This document shows positions 50,919-59,605 of a stretch of DNA of 64,000 bases, one piece after another (positions within the stretch are counted from its first letter, which is position 1; the number at the start of each line of letters is the position of its first letter). Made by a program: the position numbers and the translations under genes. The notes under the pieces are model-generated. The model was not told the DNA's origin. It ran no database searches and was given only the letters and a program-made list of their open reading frames with translations. Source of the DNA: Rubrivivax sp. SCN 71-131 (GTDB lineage: Bacteria; Pseudomonadota; Gammaproteobacteria; Burkholderiales; Burkholderiaceae_C); the NCBI GenBank assembly GCA_001724995.1, contig MEFD01000012.1, forward strand, positions 1 to 64,000. Reading direction: 5' to 3'.

Positions 50919-51720
50919 CGCAAGCCTGTCCTTCGGCGTGCCAGGCATCGCCATCCTCGGCCCCGGCCTGCCCGACTGGGCGGGTGCCGTGCCCCTGCTG
51001 CGCGAGCCGTCGCGCTGGCAGCGCACGGCCACCGTCGTGCCCGCGCCCGCGCTGCTGCCGGCCACCGAGCGCCGCCGTGCGGGCACCGTGGTCAAGGCCT
51101 CGGTCGCGGTCGCCGACGCTGCCTGCCGGGCCGCGGGCCTCGCGCCGACAGCGCTGGCCACCGTCTTCAGCTCGTCGACCGGCGACCCGGCGAACTGCCA
51201 CGCCATGTGCGAGGCGCTCGCCCAGGCCGAACGCGTCGTCTCGCCGACGCGCTTCACGAACTCGGTGCACAACGTCACGGCGGGCATCTGGCACATCGCC
51301 ACGCAGGCGATGACGGCGTCGACCAGCCTCGGCGCCTTCGACGCGAGCTTTGCCGCCGGCCTGCTCGAAGCCGCGGTGCAGTGCGTGCACGGCCAGGCGC
51401 CCATCCTGCTCGTGGCCTGCGACGTACCCTACCCCGAGCCGCTGCACGGGGTGCGCCCGCTGCCCGACAGCTTCGCGCTGGCGCTCGTGCTGGTGCCGCA
51501 GGGCGGGCGCGCGTTGACGCTGGCGCTTGCCGGCGAGGCCGCGCCCACGCGCTGTGCCGACGCCGGCCTGGAAGCGCTGCGCACGCAGATCCCGGCGGCA
51601 CGCGCGCTGCCGCTGCTGCAGGCGCTGGCGGGCCCGGCCGCGGCCGAGATCGTCATCGAAGGCCTGCCGATGCAGTCACTGGCCGCGAGCGTCGGCGCCG
51701 CAACCGAGGGATGCACATGA
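50914..51720 (+). CDS. Ketosynthase chain-length factor-like protein
   Basis: 268-residue thiolase-fold protein related to the N-terminal half of ketosynthases (beta-ketoacyl synthase chain-length-factor family). Where a ketosynthase has the active Cys, this protein has the stretch TNSVHNVTAGIWHIAT without cysteine, so it should be non-catalytic and act as partner of the preceding KS. It starts at the second of two duplicated GTGs (GGAGG nine bases upstream); the GTG at 50881 would add 11 residues. The stop overlaps the dehydratase start. Confidence 0.8.
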   Translation: MSASLSFGVPGIAILGPGLPDWAGAVPLLREPSRWQRTATVVPAPALLPATERRRAGTVVKASVAVADAACRAAGLAPTALATVFSSSTGDPANCHAMCEALAQAERVVSPTRFTNSVHNVTAGIWHIATQAMTASTSLGAFDASFAAGLLEAAVQCVHGQAPILLVACDVPYPEPLHGVRPLPDSFALALVLVPQGGRALTLALAGEAAPTRCADAGLEALRTQIPAARALPLLQALAGPAAAEIVIEGLPMQSLAASVGAATEGCT

Positions 51721-52169
51721 GGCCCCTGCCCGCCAACCCGGCCGAGATCGCACGGCTGATCCCGCACCAGGGCCGCATGTGCCTGCTGGAGGCGGTGCTG
51801 GAGTGCACGCCCGGGCGCATACGCTGCCGCGCGCGCAGCCATCACGATCCCGCCAACCCGCTGGCCAGCGGCGGCGCGCTGCTGTCGCCGACGGCGATCG
51901 AGTACGCGGCCCAGGCAATGGCGCTGCACGGCGCGCTCAACGTGCGCGAGGGCGTCATCGGCCGCCCCGGCTACATCGCCAGCGCGCGCGACGTGAAGCT
52001 GCACGTGCCGCGGCTGGACGAGGTGCTAGGCGAGCTGATCGTGGAGGCCGAGAACCTCGCGGGCAACGAGCGCCAGGTGGCGTATCGCTTCGCGGTGCGC
52101 GACGAGGCGGGGCAGCCGCTCGTCGAGGGCCGCGTCACCGTGGTGCTGGACACCGCGCTGCCGGCATGA
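51717..52169 (+). CDS. 3-Hydroxyacyl-ACP dehydratase (ApeP-like)
   Basis: 150-residue hotdog-fold protein beginning ARLIPHQGRMCLLEAV, the signature of ApeP/FabZ-like dehydratases of aryl polyene loci, with the hot-dog helix region SPTAIEYAAQAMALHG holding the catalytic acid. It is a second dehydratase alongside the domain fused to the ligase. I prefer the ATG at 51717 (GAGGG six bases upstream, ATGA overlap) to the ATG at 51711. Confidence 0.83.
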   Translation: MRPLPANPAEIARLIPHQGRMCLLEAVLECTPGRIRCRARSHHDPANPLASGGALLSPTAIEYAAQAMALHGALNVREGVIGRPGYIASARDVKLHVPRLDEVLGELIVEAENLAGNERQVAYRFAVRDEAGQPLVEGRVTVVLDTALPA

Positions 52170-52924
52170 GCGCCCCGCAGCAAGGCTCCTTGCAGGGCCC
52201 CCTGCACGGCAAGCGTGCGCTGGTCACCGGCGCCAGCGGCGCCATCGGCAGCGCCATCGCGACAAGGCTTGCCGCCAGCGGCGCGCAGTTGCTGCTGCAC
52301 GCCAGCTCGCGCCCCGAGGCCGTGCAGGCGCTGGCCGAGGCCATCCGCAGCACGGGCGGCCGCGCCGAGCCCGTGTGCTTCGACCTCACCGACGACGACG
52401 CGGTCGCGCAAGGCACGGCGGCGATGCTGGAGAGCGGGCCGGTGCAGATCGTCGTCAACAACGCCGGCATCCACGACGACGCCGTCTTCCCCGGCATGCG
52501 GCCCGAGCAGTGGCACCGCGTCATCGACGTCTCGCTCAACGGCTTCTTCCGCGTCACGCAGCCGCTGGTGCTGCCCATGCTGCGCACGCGCTGGGGGCGC
52601 ATCGTCAACCTCTCGTCGGTGGCGGCGGTGGCCGGCAACCGCGGCCAGGTCAACTACGCCGCGGCCAAGGGCGCGCTGCACAGCGCGACCAAGGCACTCG
52701 CGCTCGAACTCGCCAGCCGCGGCGTCACCGTCAACGCCGTCGCGCCGGGCATCATCGAGTCGCCGATGGCCGCGGCCTTCGACGTCGATACGATCAAGCG
52801 CCTCGTCCCGGTGCAGCGCGCCGGCCGGCCCGAGGAGGTGGCCGCCCTCGTGGCCTTTCTCTGCGGGCCCGAGGCCGCTTACATCACCGGACAGATCATC
52901 TCGGTCAACGGCGGCATGATCTGA
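52166..52924 (+). CDS. 3-Ketoacyl-ACP reductase (FabG-like)
   Basis: 252-residue short-chain dehydrogenase. NADPH motif TGASGAIG (residues 21-28), NNAG at 98-101, catalytic S151, Y164 and K168 (NLSSVAAV, VNYAAAKG), and the C-terminal YITGQIISVNGGMI. It reduces the beta-keto group after each elongation. It corresponds to ApeQ of known aryl polyene systems. ATGA overlap with the dehydratase; last gene of the first half of the locus. Confidence 0.88.
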   Translation: MSAPQQGSLQGPLHGKRALVTGASGAIGSAIATRLAASGAQLLLHASSRPEAVQALAEAIRSTGGRAEPVCFDLTDDDAVAQGTAAMLESGPVQIVVNNAGIHDDAVFPGMRPEQWHRVIDVSLNGFFRVTQPLVLPMLRTRWGRIVNLSSVAAVAGNRGQVNYAAAKGALHSATKALALELASRGVTVNAVAPGIIESPMAAAFDVDTIKRLVPVQRAGRPEEVAALVAFLCGPEAAYITGQIISVNGGMI

Positions 52925-52996
52925 GGCATTGACCTGCCTTGCCCGTCCGCCTTGCCCGTCCGCCTTGCCTGCCCTCTCCATCCCCCGAGCCTGCCG

Positions 52997-53476
52997 ATGC
53001 CTACCGCCCGACGCCCTGCCGCTCTTGCCGCCTCCACCTTCGCCGCCGCGCTTGCATTGGCGATCGCGGCACCCCAGCCGGCCATAGCGACGGTAGCCAC
53101 CTCGTCGGCCGCCTCCGACAGCGTCGAGCTCTCCGCGCGCTCGATCACCACCTCGCTCAAGCGCTCGAGCGACAGCTCTTCGGGCACGCCGGTGGCCCAG
53201 GGCGACTACCGCGTGACGCAGATGGCGCAGCTGACGCCGCAGCTGCAGGAAGTCACGCTGCAGGCGGTGCCGGGCACCGGCGCGCGCGGCGAGCTCGTGC
53301 TGCACATGCCCGAGCAGGCAGTGCAGCAGGGGGATCTCGGCGTGGGCCGCGTCGTCAGCGCGCGCGCGCGTCCCTACGGCGTCGAGCTGGCACGCGCGGA
53401 CACGCAGACGCCCTTCTTTCTGCTGCTGGACGACCCCTGGTACCGGGAATTGCAGTCGGTGGTCGTACGCATGTGA
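52997..53476 (+). CDS. Exported protein of unknown function
   Basis: 159-residue protein with a clear signal peptide (about residues 1-32, Ala/Leu-rich core, cleavage near PAIA/TVA). The mature part is Ser/Thr-rich then a beta-rich segment ending LLLDDPWYRELQSVVVRM. I do not recognise a catalytic motif. Its stop overlaps the start of the DUF2145 gene (GTGA), so the two exported proteins are made together, and they are probably unrelated to the polyketide genes upstream. Confidence 0.65.
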   Translation: MPTARRPAALAASTFAAALALAIAAPQPAIATVATSSAASDSVELSARSITTSLKRSSDSSSGTPVAQGDYRVTQMAQLTPQLQEVTLQAVPGTGARGELVLHMPEQAVQQGDLGVGRVVSARARPYGVELARADTQTPFFLLLDDPWYRELQSVVVRM

Positions 53477-54477
53477 GCACGGCACGAGCAGCCCGCCGGC
53501 GCCGCGGGCGCCGGGCGGCTTGCGCATTCACGCTGGGCCTGGCGGCGTGGCTTGCCCCCGCGGCGGCGCAGGCGGGCGCGAGTGCATCCTCCCGCGGCCT
53601 GTGCCAGGCGGGGCAGCCGATGAGCGCGGCGCAGCAGGACCGCCGTCTGCGGCTGGTGGCGCGCATCCGCCACGAGTTGCAGGCTTCGGGACGCCGGGTG
53701 GCGCTGGTCTGGCGCTCGGGGCTCGATCTCGGGCGCTTCGGCCAGCGCTATTCGCATGCCGGCGTGAGCCTGCGCGACAGCGCCAACACGCCGTGGTCGG
53801 TGCGCCAGCTCTACTACGCCTGCAGCGAGGAACGCCCGCGCCTCTTCGACCAGGGCCTGGCCGGCTTCATGCTGGGGGCCGACGAGCAGGCCGAGGCCCG
53901 CGTCACGCTGTTGCTGCTGCCCGCGGACGCCTCGACCGCGCTGGCCGAGACCGCGCTCGACGACCGGCAGGCGCTGGCGCTGCTGGGCGAGGACTACAGT
54001 GCCAACGCCTACGCCTTCTCGACGCGCTACCAGAACTGCAACCAGTGGGTGGCCGAGCTGCTCGCCGCCGCCTGGGGCGCAGGCACCGACGGCAAGGCAC
54101 CGTCGACGCGCGAGCAGGCGCAGGCCTGGCTGCTCGACCAGGGCTACGAGCCGCATCGCTTCGAGGCCTTGCCCTGGCTGTACCTGGCCTCGGTCTTCGT
54201 GCCGCTGCTGCACCAGGCGGACCACCCCGAGGAGGACCGCATCGCCGCGCGCTACCGCGTCAGCATGCCTTCGTCGCTCGAGGCCTTCGTGCGCGCGCAG
54301 CTTCCCGGCACGGAGCGCATCGAGCTGTGCCAGGACGAGACGCGCATCACCGTGCGCCGCGGCTGGGAGCCGCTGGGCGCGACTTGCGCGCCTGCGGCGG
54401 GCGACGAAAGCCTGCCGCTGAGCGAGCCCGCGCCGCCGGCCGCGACCCACGAAAAAGCGGGCCCCCGGCCCGCTTGA
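53473..54477 (+). CDS. DUF2145 family exported protein
   Basis: 334-residue protein with an Arg-rich N-terminus and hydrophobic signal (residues about 14-35, Ala cleavage site) followed by a DUF2145 domain: GRRVALVWRSG, YSHAGVSL, YQNCNQWVAELLA, which looks like a cysteine/histidine peptidase-like active site (H in SHAG, C-N in NCNQW) of NlpC/P60 shape. No function is established for the family. GTG start overlaps the preceding gene. The 3' end carries, on the other strand, the terminator of the DUF2249-NnrS operon. Confidence 0.75.
   Translation: MSTARAARRRRGRRAACAFTLGLAAWLAPAAAQAGASASSRGLCQAGQPMSAAQQDRRLRLVARIRHELQASGRRVALVWRSGLDLGRFGQRYSHAGVSLRDSANTPWSVRQLYYACSEERPRLFDQGLAGFMLGADEQAEARVTLLLLPADASTALAETALDDRQALALLGEDYSANAYAFSTRYQNCNQWVAELLAAAWGAGTDGKAPSTREQAQAWLLDQGYEPHRFEALPWLYLASVFVPLLHQADHPEEDRIAARYRVSMPSSLEAFVRAQLPGTERIELCQDETRITVRRGWEPLGATCAPAAGDESLPLSEPAPPAATHEKAGPRPA
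54452..54475 (-). terminator. Rho-independent terminator for the DUF2249-NnrS operon
   Basis: On the minus strand a 9-bp perfect stem (AAGCGGGCC / GGCCCGCTT, 3-base loop; 54455-54475) is followed by TTTTT. It lies 21 bases past the DUF2249 stop codon and overlaps the last codons of the convergent DUF2145 gene. Confidence 0.85.
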
Positions 54478-54496
54478 TGCGTTGCGCGAAAAGGCT

Positions 54497-54793
54497 TCAG
54501 CCGCTGCAGGCGCCGCCCGAGCAGCAGGAGTCCTCGCCATGCACCTTGGCCTTGGCGGCATCCTTGGCGATGTTCACGCGCCACTGCTGCGGGCCCGACT
54601 CGACGTAGGTCCACTGGAACAGGCCCGGCGCGCGCGACTCGAGCTGGTAGCGCAGCGGCTTGGGGTCGTGGTCGTTGATGATCTGCATCGACTCGCCGTC
54701 GCGCAGCGCGTCCAGGCGCGCAAAGATCTGCGCGTGGCGCTGGCTGGGCTCGAGCGTGCGGACATCGAGTTGGGAGACGGTGTTGGCGGTCAT
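54497..54793 (-). CDS. DUF2249 domain protein
   Basis: 98-residue protein of the DUF2249 family: LDVRTLEPSQRHAQIFARLD, then INDHDPKPLRYQL, and a C-terminal CCSGGACSG cysteine cluster. DUF2249 proteins commonly sit beside NnrS, hemerythrin or nitric-oxide reductase genes and are thought to act in NO- or metal-related redox tasks. AGAGG seven bases upstream of the ATG. It is the last gene before a strong terminator and follows NnrS in the same direction. The Cys tail could bind metal or a cluster. Confidence 0.82.
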   Translation of the reverse strand: MTANTVSQLDVRTLEPSQRHAQIFARLDALRDGESMQIINDHDPKPLRYQLESRAPGLFQWTYVESGPQQWRVNIAKDAAKAKVHGEDSCCSGGACSG

Positions 54794-54864
54794 GGAGGAA
54801 CCTCTCGCTGAGTGTGGGAAGGAACGGGGTGGACCGGGAAGGGGAAGGGGTGGGGAAGGGGCGC

Positions 54865-56088
54865 TCAGCCGTCCTTGCCGTCGAGCCGCGTGCGCGTGAG
54901 CCAGGGGGTGTAGATCACCAGGTAGACGAGGAAGGCCAGGCCCCAGAGCGTGGCCGCCACGCCCAGGGCCATCACGGTCCAGCCGGGCTGCAGCGCCGGC
55001 ACCAGCACGCGCACCAGCGCCGCGACGAGCACGGTGCCGTAGGCGATCGCCTCGCCGCGGGAGGCCTTCAGCGGGCGCCCGGTGTGGCCGCGCGCGGTGC
55101 GCGTGATCATGCCGATCACCAGCCCGCCGATGACGCCCACGGCAAACGCGTGCACGGCCAGCGACGGCGCCACCCAGCCCCACTGCGCCAGCGCCAGCAG
55201 CAGGAAGCCGATCGGCATCCACGCATACGACAGGTGCAGCACCCACAGGATGGGGCGGCGCAGCGTCGCCCAGGGCTTCCAGCTCCACAGGCGCCGCGCG
55301 TGCATCGCGGCCGCGACCAGGCTCGCTGCACCGACCAGCGGCGCCGGCGCCGCCAGCACCCAGAGCGCGAAGGCCGTGCCGGTGACGCCCAGCAGCCCAA
55401 GCTCGAAGCGGCGCGAGGGCGGCTGCAGCACCAGCCCGGGGATGCCGTTGCGCGTGAACATCGGCACCACGCGCCCGGTCATGACGCTGATGACCATCAG
55501 CACCAGCGCCAGCTGCGCGTACAGCGCCGACATCGCCGGCACCTCGATCGCCCCCATCACCGAGAGGTGGAAGACCGCGTTGGCCAGCGCCATCAGCAGC
55601 AGCAGCCCGACGAGGGGGATGTTGCGCTTGTTGCCCGCGCGCACGAGCACGCGCAGCAGGATCAGCGCCACCGCCGGCAGCAGCAGCAGGTCGAGCACGG
55701 CGAAGACGGCGTAGGGCGCGCTCACCGCGGCCACGCGCGCCGCCAGCCACAGCAGCGCCAGCACGCCCAGCAGCGCGCCGCGCGCCGTGTCCATGCCGGT
55801 CCAGGCGCGAACGGCGGTCAGCAGAAAGCCCATCACCACGCCGGCGGCGAAGCCGAACAGCATCTCGTGCCCGTGCCAGAGCAGCGTCGGGTAGCCCAGC
55901 GGCAGCGCCATGTGGCCGAGGAAGACACCGATCCACACCGGAACCGAGAGGCAGGCGAGCAGCGCCGCGCCCAGGTAGAAGGGGCGAAAGCCCAGGCGCA
56001 GCAGCGGCCAGCCCGGCAGCGCGGGCGCGGCGGGCGCGTCCTGGGCATCCTTGGCAAGGGGCATCGAGGAAGGCGGGGGCTGGTTCAT
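54865..56088 (-). CDS. NnrS-family membrane protein
   Basis: 407-residue NnrS protein, about 12 hydrophobic helices, with LRLGFRPFYLGAALLACL, LLWHGHEMLFGFAAG, MTGRVVPMFTRNG and MITRTARGHTGRP. This is a cleaner family member than the NnrS at 39792: the frame ends normally. NnrS lowers nitrosative stress in denitrifiers. With the downstream DUF2249 gene it forms a small NO-related operon. ATG at 56086-56088; the upstream site is weak. An AT-rich patch 50 bases upstream is a candidate regulatory region. Confidence 0.88.
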   Translation of the reverse strand: MNQPPPSSMPLAKDAQDAPAAPALPGWPLLRLGFRPFYLGAALLACLSVPVWIGVFLGHMALPLGYPTLLWHGHEMLFGFAAGVVMGFLLTAVRAWTGMDTARGALLGVLALLWLAARVAAVSAPYAVFAVLDLLLLPAVALILLRVLVRAGNKRNIPLVGLLLLMALANAVFHLSVMGAIEVPAMSALYAQLALVLMVISVMTGRVVPMFTRNGIPGLVLQPPSRRFELGLLGVTGTAFALWVLAAPAPLVGAASLVAAAMHARRLWSWKPWATLRRPILWVLHLSYAWMPIGFLLLALAQWGWVAPSLAVHAFAVGVIGGLVIGMITRTARGHTGRPLKASRGEAIAYGTVLVAALVRVLVPALQPGWTVMALGVAATLWGLAFLVYLVIYTPWLTRTRLDGKDG

Positions 56089-56137
56089 AAGCGTGCGTCG
56101 GGTCTGCGGCGGCGCGGTCCGCGGCGGTTCCGCGGCG

Positions 56138-56175
56138 GATCGATCAAAGACGTATTTTGCATGAATGTTTAACCC
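56138..56175 (-). promoter_or_regulatory. AT-rich patch upstream of NnrS
   Basis: The only AT-rich stretch of this neighbourhood (GATCGATCAAAGACGTATTT then TGCATGAATGTTTAA) lies 50-87 bases before the NnrS start. It contains a single FNR-type half-site (ATCAA) and a partly symmetric ATTTTGCATGAAT that is loosely like nitrite/NO-regulator sites. A regulator cannot be named from this. Confidence 0.3.
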
Positions 56176-56210
56176 TGCGGCCGCATGCGGTGCCTCGCCC
56201 GGGGTCGGCC

Positions 56211-57005
56211 TCAGGGCTGGAAGGGCGGCCGGCGCGTGGCGCGGCGCCACAGCAGCGCAGGCAGGCGCAGCAGGAAGCCCAGCATGAGGCGCAGGTGCAT
56301 CCACGTCAGCAGCAGGTTGTCGCGGCCGTAGCGGAAGTGCGAGACGCCGCCCTCCTCGGCGCTGAAGTACTGCACGGGCGCGTCCAGGTTGAGCGGCTTC
56401 ACGCCACGCCAGGCCAGGCGCACGGCGGCTTCGGTGTCGAAATCCATGCGCCGCATCCAGCGCTGGCCCTGCATCACCTGCACCAGCGCAGCCACCGGAT
56501 AGACGCGAAAGCCGAACAGCGAATCACCGATGCCGGCGCCCAGCGTCTCGAGATCGGTCCAGGCATTGGAGATGCGACGCCCGCGCACGCGCAGCAGCGG
56601 CGCGCTGGCATCGAACACCGGGCGCCCGAGCACCATCGTCTGCGGCCGTGCGGCCGAAGCCTGCATGAAGGCCGGGATCAACGCCACCGGATGCTGGCCG
56701 TCGGCGTCCATCGTCAGCGCATGCGTGAACCCCGCCGCGCGCGCCTGCTGCAGCCCATGCAGCACGGCCGCGCCCTTGCCCTGGTTGCGCGGCAGCACGA
56801 AGACGCGCAGGCCCGGGTCGGCGGCGGCGAGCCGCAGCAGGCCCTGCGCGGTCCCATCGGTGCTGCCGTCGACGACCACCCACACCGGGCACCACTGCGC
56901 CCGCGCCTCGCGCACCGTGCGGTAGACGCGCTCGCCGGTGTCGTAGCTCGGGATGAGGACGAGATGACTCGCCGAGGGTCGCGCCGCGGGGCCTGGCGCA
57001 TTCAT
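56211..57005 (-). CDS. Glycosyltransferase family 2
   Basis: 264-residue GT2 enzyme of the dolichyl-phosphate-sugar-synthase type: LVLIPSYDTGERV, VDGSTDGT, the metal-binding DADGQHP, and a C-terminal HFRYGRDNLLL helical part. No transmembrane export domain follows. In aryl polyene clusters a GT2 and an acyltransferase (sometimes fused) build the carrier to which the polyene is attached; here both are separate genes overlapping by four bases. Confidence 0.85.
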   Translation of the reverse strand: MNAPGPAARPSASHLVLIPSYDTGERVYRTVREARAQWCPVWVVVDGSTDGTAQGLLRLAAADPGLRVFVLPRNQGKGAAVLHGLQQARAAGFTHALTMDADGQHPVALIPAFMQASAARPQTMVLGRPVFDASAPLLRVRGRRISNAWTDLETLGAGIGDSLFGFRVYPVAALVQVMQGQRWMRRMDFDTEAAVRLAWRGVKPLNLDAPVQYFSAEEGGVSHFRYGRDNLLLTWMHLRLMLGFLLRLPALLWRRATRRPPFQP

Positions 57006-57826
57006 GGCCGCATCCAGCCCTTGGGAGGCGGCAGGTGCTGCAGTTCGGCCGTGAAATAGGCCTCGAGCTCGGTCTCGAAGGCCTTGGCGTCCTGCGGGGG
57101 ATCGAAGCGCCGGCCGAGACGGACGCGAAAGACGATCGGCAGCGGCGGCAGCCGCCACAGCGGCCAGCCCTTGCCGAGGTAGGGCGAATCGGTCTCGATC
57201 ACCACCGCCTGCACCGGCGCGGCGGCGCGCTTGGACAGCAGCCCGACCACCGAGTGGAACGGCCCCACCGGCCAGCGCGTGCTGCGCGTGCCCTCGGGGA
57301 AGAGCACGAGCTGGCCGCCGCGGCGCAGGTCGGCCTCGGCCTGCCGCACCATCTCGTAGGCGCTGTCGTTGTGGATGTAGCGCGCCAGCCGCGCCCCGGG
57401 CCCGAGGAAGGGGTTGCGCAGCAGGCTGGCCTTCATGACGCAGGCCGAGCGCGGCAGCTGCGCCACCAGCATCAGCGCGTCGAGCAGGCTCGGATGGTTG
57501 GCGACCACGACCAGGCCGCCCTCCTCGGCCAGCGGCGCCAGCGCGCCGGCGTCCATGCGCAGCAGGCCGCTGGCCCGCGCGGCACGCCAGAAGAGCTCGT
57601 AGCCGTGCGAGATGCCGCGGCGTCCGATGCGCCGTCCGCGTTCGCGGTCCAGCACCGGCAGCAGCGCCAGCGCGACGAGGTTCCAGCCGATCGACATCAG
57701 CCCGAGCAGCAGCAGCAGGCCTTGCAGCAGCAGCCAGGCCAGCGGCCGCATCCAGGCGCGCGCGATCAGCGGCATGGCGTTGTTCGGCAGCGGGCGCGGT
57801 CCGGCGCCGGGTTCAGCGGAGCTCAT
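57002..57826 (-). CDS. PlsC-like acyltransferase
   Basis: 274-residue 1-acylglycerol-3-phosphate-acyltransferase-like enzyme. After one N-terminal hydrophobic segment, the catalytic NHPSLLDALML (HxxxxD type) and the acceptor-binding FPEGTRS motifs are intact. Start is uncertain: ATG at 57826 overlaps the MipA-like gene stop, and an ATG at 57775 is also possible; neither has a clear ribosome site. It probably acylates a glycolipid or attaches the polyene chain. Confidence 0.82.
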   Translation of the reverse strand: MSSAEPGAGPRPLPNNAMPLIARAWMRPLAWLLLQGLLLLLGLMSIGWNLVALALLPVLDRERGRRIGRRGISHGYELFWRAARASGLLRMDAGALAPLAEEGGLVVVANHPSLLDALMLVAQLPRSACVMKASLLRNPFLGPGARLARYIHNDSAYEMVRQAEADLRRGGQLVLFPEGTRSTRWPVGPFHSVVGLLSKRAAAPVQAVVIETDSPYLGKGWPLWRLPPLPIVFRVRLGRRFDPPQDAKAFETELEAYFTAELQHLPPPKGWMRP

Positions 57827-58730
57827 CGCGGTCGCGCACGAGTTGCCCGGACTGCAGCAGCACCCAGGACACGCCGATGCCGAAGCTGAAGGTATTCGTG
57901 CGCCGCACCAGCGGGCCGTGGCGCAGCGCGCTGCCGGCGAGCGAATCGGCACGCACGAAGGCGCCGATCCAGCGCGCGCCGTCGCGGCGCGAGAAGGACA
58001 GCGTCGCCTGCCAGCCGGCGTGCCCGCTGCCGGCCCGGTAGGCCGCTCGCGCGGGGGTCACGTCGCCCGGGCCGACGTCGTAGAAATAGCCGTTCAGCCG
58101 CCGGCTGCCCCACGCCCAGCCGAGCTGCGCGCCCATCTCCCAGCCGCCGACGCGGCGATCGAGGTTCAGGTTGGGCAGCGCCGACCAGCCGATGGCGCGC
58201 GGCTGCGTGGACAGCGTCAGCGCGGCGCGCAGCGGCAGCCGCGCCTGCAGCCGCCAGCCAGGGCCTTGCGCCAGACTCCAGTTCAGGTTGGGGCCGATCT
58301 CGAGCGTGCCGTCGAGATCGGCCATGCCGTGGCGCGCGGGCTCATCGTCGCTGTCGGCCGGCGCCGTCGCGCTGGCGCTCAAGTCGAGATGCAGCCGCTC
58401 GCGATCCAGCAGCAGCAGCTTCAGGCCCTCGCGGTCGGCGCGCAGGATCTCGCCGCGGTAGACGAAGTAGGGCATCGGCAGCAGCCAGGCGCGCGACTTC
58501 TCGGCGCCGCGGTAGTGTGGCAGGCTCACCGCCGCGGCGCCCACGCCCAGTTCCCACAGCGGCCGCTCGACGCCGGGCTGCGCCTGCGCCTGCGCCAGGC
58601 CGGGCGTGGTCATCGCCGTCAGGAGGGGCAGCAGAATGGTCAGGCGCCGGTGCGCCTTGCCTCTGGGCAACGCGCGGGAAGCGGCTCGCGGCCCGGCGCT
58701 GCCGGCAAGGCAGGAGATCGAGACAGCCAT
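57813..58730 (-). CDS. MipA/OmpV-family outer-membrane protein
   Basis: 305-residue protein with an N-terminal signal (hydrophobic core around TILLPLLTAMTTPGLAQAQ, after a basic leader of about 28 residues) and a beta-barrel of MipA/OmpV type: LWELGVGAAAVSLPHYRGA, RADSLAGSALRH and a terminal VSWVLLQSGQLV. Usual length for the family. Co-directional with the acyltransferase and GT2; may help place or scaffold the pigment lipid at the outer membrane, though the family's role is poorly defined. Confidence 0.83.
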   Translation of the reverse strand: MAVSISCLAGSAGPRAASRALPRGKAHRRLTILLPLLTAMTTPGLAQAQAQPGVERPLWELGVGAAAVSLPHYRGAEKSRAWLLPMPYFVYRGEILRADREGLKLLLLDRERLHLDLSASATAPADSDDEPARHGMADLDGTLEIGPNLNWSLAQGPGWRLQARLPLRAALTLSTQPRAIGWSALPNLNLDRRVGGWEMGAQLGWAWGSRRLNGYFYDVGPGDVTPARAAYRAGSGHAGWQATLSFSRRDGARWIGAFVRADSLAGSALRHGPLVRRTNTFSFGIGVSWVLLQSGQLVRDRDELR

Positions 58731-58839
58731 GTCGGGGGATCGGAGGCTGGCCGCGCCCTGCGCGCCAGTCCCCGCGGGGGAAGTGCCTGCGCGGGATTAT
58801 CGACGCGCGCCCGCGGGTGATACCCTTGCGCGGGTCCGA

Positions 58840-58858
58840 GGGCTCGACCCTCGAGCCC
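58840..58858 (+). other. Perfect hairpin just before the PAP2 start
   Basis: GGGCTCGA-CCC-TCGAGCCC is a perfect 8-bp stem with a 3-base loop, ending three bases before the proposed GTG start at 58862. In mRNA it would sit where the ribosome binding site should be. It could mask initiation, or indicate that translation begins elsewhere. Confidence 0.6.
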
Positions 58859-58861
58859 ACC

Positions 58862-59605
58862 GTGCCCCCCTCGACCGATCCGCCCGCGCGCCGCCGTGCC
58901 GCACCAGCCGCGACCCCCGCGTGGGCGCGCGCGCTGGCGCGCGACTGGCGCTATCGGCCGCTGACGAAGATCGCCAGCATCTGCGCCTTCACCTGGATCT
59001 TCTTCATCGTCTACTTCGATCTGCTGCGCCAGCCCTCGCAGGCGGTGACGGTGATGCCGCTGACGCCGCTGGACGCGCTGATCCCCTTCCAGCCCCAGGC
59101 CGTGTGGGCCTATGTCTCGCTGTGGGTCTACGTCGGCATCGCGCCGTCGTTGTTGCCGACGTTGGCCGCCGGCCTGCGCTACGCCGCCTGGGCGGCCGCG
59201 CTCTGCGGCAGCGGGCTGCTGTGCTTCTGGCTGTGGCCGACGGTGGTGCCGGCCTCGCTGCAGGCCCTGGACGCCGCGTCGACCGCGCAGGCCGGCTTCG
59301 CGCTCCTGCGCGGCATCGACGCCGCGGGCAACGCCTGCCCCTCGCTGCACGTGGCCAGCGCCGTCTTCAGCGCCATGTGGATCGCGCGCGTGCTGCGTGC
59401 CGCCGGCGCCCCGCAGGCCCTGCAGTTGCTCAACATCGCCTGGCTGCTGGCCATCGTCTGGTCGACCGTGGCCATCCGCCAGCACGTGGTGCTGGACGTG
59501 GCCGCGGGCGCCGTCCTCGGCCTGGCCTTCGGGTTCGTCTCGCTGCAGTGGGCGTCGCCGCTGCCGGCCTCGCGCACGAAGCCAGAGGCTATCATTCCGG
59601 CATGA
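58862..59605 (+). CDS. PAP2-family membrane phosphatase
   Basis: 247-residue polytopic protein, about five hydrophobic helices. Phosphatase motifs: CPSLHVASAV (PSxH) and AIRQHVVLDVAAG (RxxxxxHxxxD-like). It probably dephosphorylates a lipid phosphate, such as an undecaprenyl or phosphatidate-type carrier. GTG start is chosen because upstream codons are low-complexity; the ribosome site is weak and a hairpin precedes it. The stop overlaps the ACP start (ATGA), tying it to the polyketide genes. Confidence 0.78.
   Translation: MPPSTDPPARRRAAPAATPAWARALARDWRYRPLTKIASICAFTWIFFIVYFDLLRQPSQAVTVMPLTPLDALIPFQPQAVWAYVSLWVYVGIAPSLLPTLAAGLRYAAWAAALCGSGLLCFWLWPTVVPASLQALDAASTAQAGFALLRGIDAAGNACPSLHVASAVFSAMWIARVLRAAGAPQALQLLNIAWLLAIVWSTVAIRQHVVLDVAAGAVLGLAFGFVSLQWASPLPASRTKPEAIIPA

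Noticed and set aside
56138..56175. FNR/DNR box (TTGAT-N4-ATCAA) upstream of NnrS
   Set aside because: Only one half-site (ATCAA) is present; the other half does not match at the required spacing.
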